A stretch of 43,411 nucleotides of DNA from Myxococcota bacterium (GTDB lineage: Bacteria > Myxococcota_A > Bradymonadia > UBA7976 > UBA1532): assembly GCA_018813065.1 (NCBI GenBank), contig JAHJCH010000266.1, forward strand, positions 1-43,411. Reading direction: 5' to 3'. The position numbers and the translations under genes were made by a program. Shown here piece by piece: positions 40,800 to 43,411 of this stretch. The notes below the pieces were generated by a model. The model saw only the letters and a program-made list of their open reading frames with translations, was not told the origin of the DNA and did not search any database. How positions within the stretch are numbered: the stretch's first letter is position 1; every line of letters begins with the position of its first letter.

Positions 40800-42828
40800 A
40801 GGGCCTGTCCGTAAAGCGCAGCGTGCCGTTGAGGTTAAAGTAGAGCCCTCGGCTTGAGGCGCTGTGCCCTACGCTCAAGTTGTCGGTTTCGGCCACTGGA
40901 TATGGACCCGTGATGGTGTTTCCTGTGAGGGGGTCTATTTCTTTAAACCAGATTTCACCTTCTTGGCTTTTTTGATAGAAGATTTGGATCAGGATTTGAT
41001 TGTTGTTTGATCTGATTTTAGTGGCGCTATAGCTTTTTATATCTCTGCTAATAACAGCAATATCTTCCCATGATTGATTTTCAGATTCATCCTTTAGCTT
41101 AAGCACATTCGATGAATCAATATAAAGCAGATAATACTTATTATTAATATCTATTATACTTAGATCTCGACTAAAGTTGTCGGAGTCATCAACACGAATC
41201 ACACGTGCATCACATACTCCAGTATTTGGACATATTTTTGTATAAATTGTTCCGCTGTGTTGAGATCGAATGGGTGCATCTACCCATGAGACAATGAAAT
41301 TACTATTCGGTTTTTTCCCCGATGTAATTTGAGAGATTTTATTGCCGTCAACATTAAAACTGGTAAATTCTACAGTTGTTTTAACGATTTCGTTTGAGAT
41401 GATTGGGCTTGAGATCGTAGTCATCGAAATTACCCATAAATTATCCTTTATCGATGACCAAAAAACCTTGTATTCTCCAGGTGAAAGGCTAATTGCGCTC
41501 GGGTTCATATCCCCATTGGATCGACCAATGATGTCATCATCTTCTCCTACAAAATTATTCTCAAAAAACATCCCGTCTAACGCATTTATTCTTAAAAATT
41601 GATATTTTAAGTAATTTAAATTGTTGATTCTATCTTGATAAAGCACGATGGATCTTTGGGCATCAGAGTAAATAAATGATGAATCATTCGCCGGGATACT
41701 GATATCTCCACGTTGAAGTCCAGATGTAATCACAAGATCTGTTGAATCAGATTCTCGATTGTTTTCAATAAAATAAACATAATCAGTTTGAACTCGATCA
41801 AAGAACGTGCTCACCTTTATTGGTGAGATAATATCTCTTCTAACATCAGAACCAAATATAATTGGCCTATATTCATTTATATTGTCAACATACGAGTCAC
41901 AATTGTTGTCATCAAAGTCGCATACTTCATCTTCAGGTGCTGGCGCATCGCATGATTCGAGACGACCATCTACACATTGGTGAACACCTATACCACAAGC
42001 AGTTTCACATCCGAGATCACTGTCTTCATCCACATCTCCATCACAATCATCGTCAAGATTATTACATATTTCGGTAGATGATTCAGGTCCAATTTGAGCT
42101 TCACAAATTGATACTAATGGATCTTCAGAGCAGACAATTCGGCTCTCAACCATGCACTCACCAACGCCCAAAGAACAAGGTAATCCAATATCAAATCCTT
42201 CATCTGTTTCACCGTTACAATTATCATCTACGCCGTTGCATATTTCAACGATTTCACTGCAATGAATTTCAACATCAAGGGTGGGGAGGTCATTTAATCT
42301 GATGTCTTCATTAACGAGCGTGGCATCCTCGACCCACATATCAATCCTATCCACTGGCGGCTCTACATCAACGGGTGTTTCGGCATCCAGTAGCGGGGGC
42401 GTATCCAACAGCGGGGGCGTATCCAGCAGCGGGGGCGTATCCAACAGCGGGGGCGTATCCAATAGCGGGGGCATATCCAGCAACGGGGGCATATCCAACA
42501 GCGGGGGCGTATCCAACAGTGGGGGCATATCCAGCAACGGGGGCGTATCCAGCAGTGGGGCGCCATCGAGCAGCGGCGGCGCGCCATCCAGCAGCGGCGC
42601 GGCGTCGCGCTCCGGCGCCTCGCCCAGATCGACCCGCGCTCCGCTGTCCAAGGTGAGCGCGTCCTCGCCCTCCAGCAGCGACGCCGAGACGCACAGCTGC
42701 GCTGAGCAGCGCATCCCCGGATCGCACTCTTCATCGCGAGTACACTCGGGCTCCACGGCCAGGGACATACAGCCCAAGAGCCCAGGCAAGGCGAGGCTGT
42801 AGATCGCCTGCTTCATCACACGCCTCAT
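40780..42828 (-). CDS. MopE-like lipoprotein with hexapeptide-repeat linker
   Basis: A 682-aa protein starting at the ATG at 42828 (GGAGG 5 bases upstream; an alternative ATG at 42816). The signal ends LPGLLGC, a lipobox. A Cys-rich segment (ECTRDEECDPGMRCS) is followed by about ten PPLLD(T/M) hexapeptides (about residues 80-150). Then come three Cys/Asp-rich MopE-type motifs: ICNGVDDNCNGETDE, ICNNLDDDCDGDVDE and VCDFDDNNCDSYVD, which are probable Ca2+-binding loops. The C-terminal ~400 residues seem beta-propeller-like and have no recognised catalytic motif. The C-terminal two thirds (about 40,950-42,350) is AT-rich, the repeat part GC-rich. Likely a surface-anchored binding protein; function unknown. 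Confidence 0.8.
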   Translation of the reverse strand: MRRVMKQAIYSLALPGLLGCMSLAVEPECTRDEECDPGMRCSAQLCVSASLLEGEDALTLDSGARVDLGEAPERDAAPLLDGAPPLLDGAPLLDTPPLLDMPPLLDTPPLLDMPPLLDMPPLLDTPPLLDTPPLLDTPPLLDTPPLLDAETPVDVEPPVDRIDMWVEDATLVNEDIRLNDLPTLDVEIHCSEIVEICNGVDDNCNGETDEGFDIGLPCSLGVGECMVESRIVCSEDPLVSICEAQIGPESSTEICNNLDDDCDGDVDEDSDLGCETACGIGVHQCVDGRLESCDAPAPEDEVCDFDDNNCDSYVDNINEYRPIIFGSDVRRDIISPIKVSTFFDRVQTDYVYFIENNRESDSTDLVITSGLQRGDISIPANDSSFIYSDAQRSIVLYQDRINNLNYLKYQFLRINALDGMFFENNFVGEDDDIIGRSNGDMNPSAISLSPGEYKVFWSSIKDNLWVISMTTISSPIISNEIVKTTVEFTSFNVDGNKISQITSGKKPNSNFIVSWVDAPIRSQHSGTIYTKICPNTGVCDARVIRVDDSDNFSRDLSIIDINNKYYLLYIDSSNVLKLKDESENQSWEDIAVISRDIKSYSATKIRSNNNQILIQIFYQKSQEGEIWFKEIDPLTGNTITGPYPVAETDNLSVGHSASSRGLYFNLNGTLRFTDRPFSCSEE
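42385..42560. repeat. 18-bp tandem repeat (about ten copies)
   Basis: Units of the form GGCGTATCCAACAGCGGG repeat head to tail with variants GGCATATCC and CAGCAACGGG, encoding PPLLDT/PPLLDM on the minus strand. Copies differ by only one to four bases, so recent expansion or gene conversion is likely; copy number probably varies between strains. Confidence 0.92.
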
Positions 42829-42882
42829 GGGCGCCTCCAGGTGAGCTTTAAAGTCGCCTCTGTTATAGCAAAGCGCGCGGCC

Positions 42883-43411
42883 TCACTCCGGCAAATCTCG
42901 GAGGCGAGGATCTGAGGGGCGCAGGCCCCGCGCCCGCGCGGCGTAGCGACGGGCGGTGAAGCGATCCCCCAGCGCCTCATAGGTGATCGCCAGGTTAAAG
43001 GCGGCGGCGAAGCTGCGCGGGTTGAGCCGCAGCGCCGCCTTAAAGGCCGTCGCCGCGCCCTGGTCATCTTCAAGGGCGGCCCGCGCCTGCCCCAGTAAAA
43101 GCCAGCCCTCCACCGAAGGCGTCTGCGCCAAGGCGCGGGCCGCCAAGGCCGCCGCCCCCTGCGGATCAGCCTCGATCTTTAACGCCGCCGCCGCCTGGAG
43201 CCGCCGCGTGGGCCGCAGCGCGCGCGCGCTGGCCTCGATCTCCACCGGATCTTGGGCGTCCAGCGCGGCGGTGTAGCGCTGATCCTGCGCCCAGTCGCCA
43301 AGGGCCACCAGCAGCGCCGCCGCCCCCAGCCCGATCCCCCAGGCCCGCCCCAGCCGCCCCGCCTCGCCCCGCGGCGTCGAGAGCCGCCCCAGGGCGAAGG
43401 CCAAGAGCGCG
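42883..43411 (-). CDS. Membrane/TPR protein, 5' end cut by window edge
   Basis: The frame is open to the right edge, so only the C-terminal ~175 residues are seen. A membrane helix ('WGIGLGAAALLVALGDWA') is followed by about 130 residues of TPR-like helices ('GWLLLGQARAALEDDQGAA', 'AAFNLAITYEALGDRFTAR'). A membrane segment followed by TPRs is seen in O-antigen ligase/Wzy-type proteins, but the catalytic part is outside the window and this is only a guess. A TATAAC (minus strand, 42862-42867) after its end could be a -10 element for the MopE-like gene. Confidence 0.7.
   Translation of the reverse strand, partial: ALLAFALGRLSTPRGEAGRLGRAWGIGLGAAALLVALGDWAQDQRYTAALDAQDPVEIEASARALRPTRRLQAAAALKIEADPQGAAALAARALAQTPSVEGWLLLGQARAALEDDQGAATAFKAALRLNPRSFAAAFNLAITYEALGDRFTARRYAARARGLRPSDPRLRDLPE

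Noticed and set aside
42385..42560. CRISPR-like array of short regular repeats
   Set aside because: The 18-bp units are contiguous with no spacers and stay in frame as PPLLD repeats of a lipoprotein, so this is a coding tandem repeat.

Overview
The window is high-GC (about 70-80% by eye in most genes) and looks like a chromosome segment of a Myxococcota/Bradymonadota-type deltaproteobacterial relative. The signs are a Ser/Thr kinase fused to an FGE-sulfatase domain, several lipoproteins with cysteine-rich or 'CNGVDDNCNG'-type motifs, a DUF1592/1588-type cytochrome plus DUF1501 pair, and a PUFA-synthase-like megaenzyme. One 8-kb block (about 10.65-18.6 kb) and parts of other genes are strikingly AT-rich. 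This placement is inference from gene content; no rRNA or tRNA gene was seen.

Layout. 1-3.5 kb: two head-to-head lipoprotein genes (a TPR protein cut by the left edge, and a Cys-rich one), then an ArsC/Spx-like protein coupled to the SrkA kinase. 3.6-6.3 kb: a PMCA-type Ca2+ P-type ATPase. 6.3-10.4 kb (minus): a pyrimidine-catabolic pair (beta-ureidopropionase, dihydropyrimidinase) followed by an NqrB/RnfD-like membrane protein fused to Hcp/Sel1-type Cys-paired repeats. 10.65-18.6 kb (minus): an AT-rich sulfation operon, cysD-cysNC-arylsulfotransferase-small membrane protein-membrane PAPS sulfotransferase-LTA-synthase-like enzyme. 18.9-24.2 kb: a YgjV/GNAT-like protein, a nitroreductase, an unusual eutC-eutL pair without eutB, and a kinase-FGE protein.

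24.2-36.1 kb (minus): the most striking unit. oleA-oleB-oleC-oleD-pfaD-like-pfaA-like form one apparent operon: four junctions are 4-bp stop/start overlaps and the fifth is a 5-bp gap. It joins a minimal PUFA-synthase-like lipid synthase (KS-AT-ACP-KR-DH plus a stand-alone enoyl reductase, no chain-length factor) to the complete head-to-head olefin pathway (thiolase, beta-lactone decarboxylase, beta-lactone synthetase, reductase). The likely logic is that the synthase builds an acyl chain, OleA condenses two chains, OleD reduces, OleC forms a beta-lactone and OleB decarboxylates it to a long-chain internal olefin.

36.1-43.4 kb: a 556-bp non-coding stretch with palindromes and hairpins, an exported cytochrome-like lipoprotein with a Tat-exported DUF1501 partner, a stand-alone VRR-NUC nuclease, a MopE-like lipoprotein with an 18-bp tandem repeat, and the 3' end of a membrane/TPR protein cut by the right edge.
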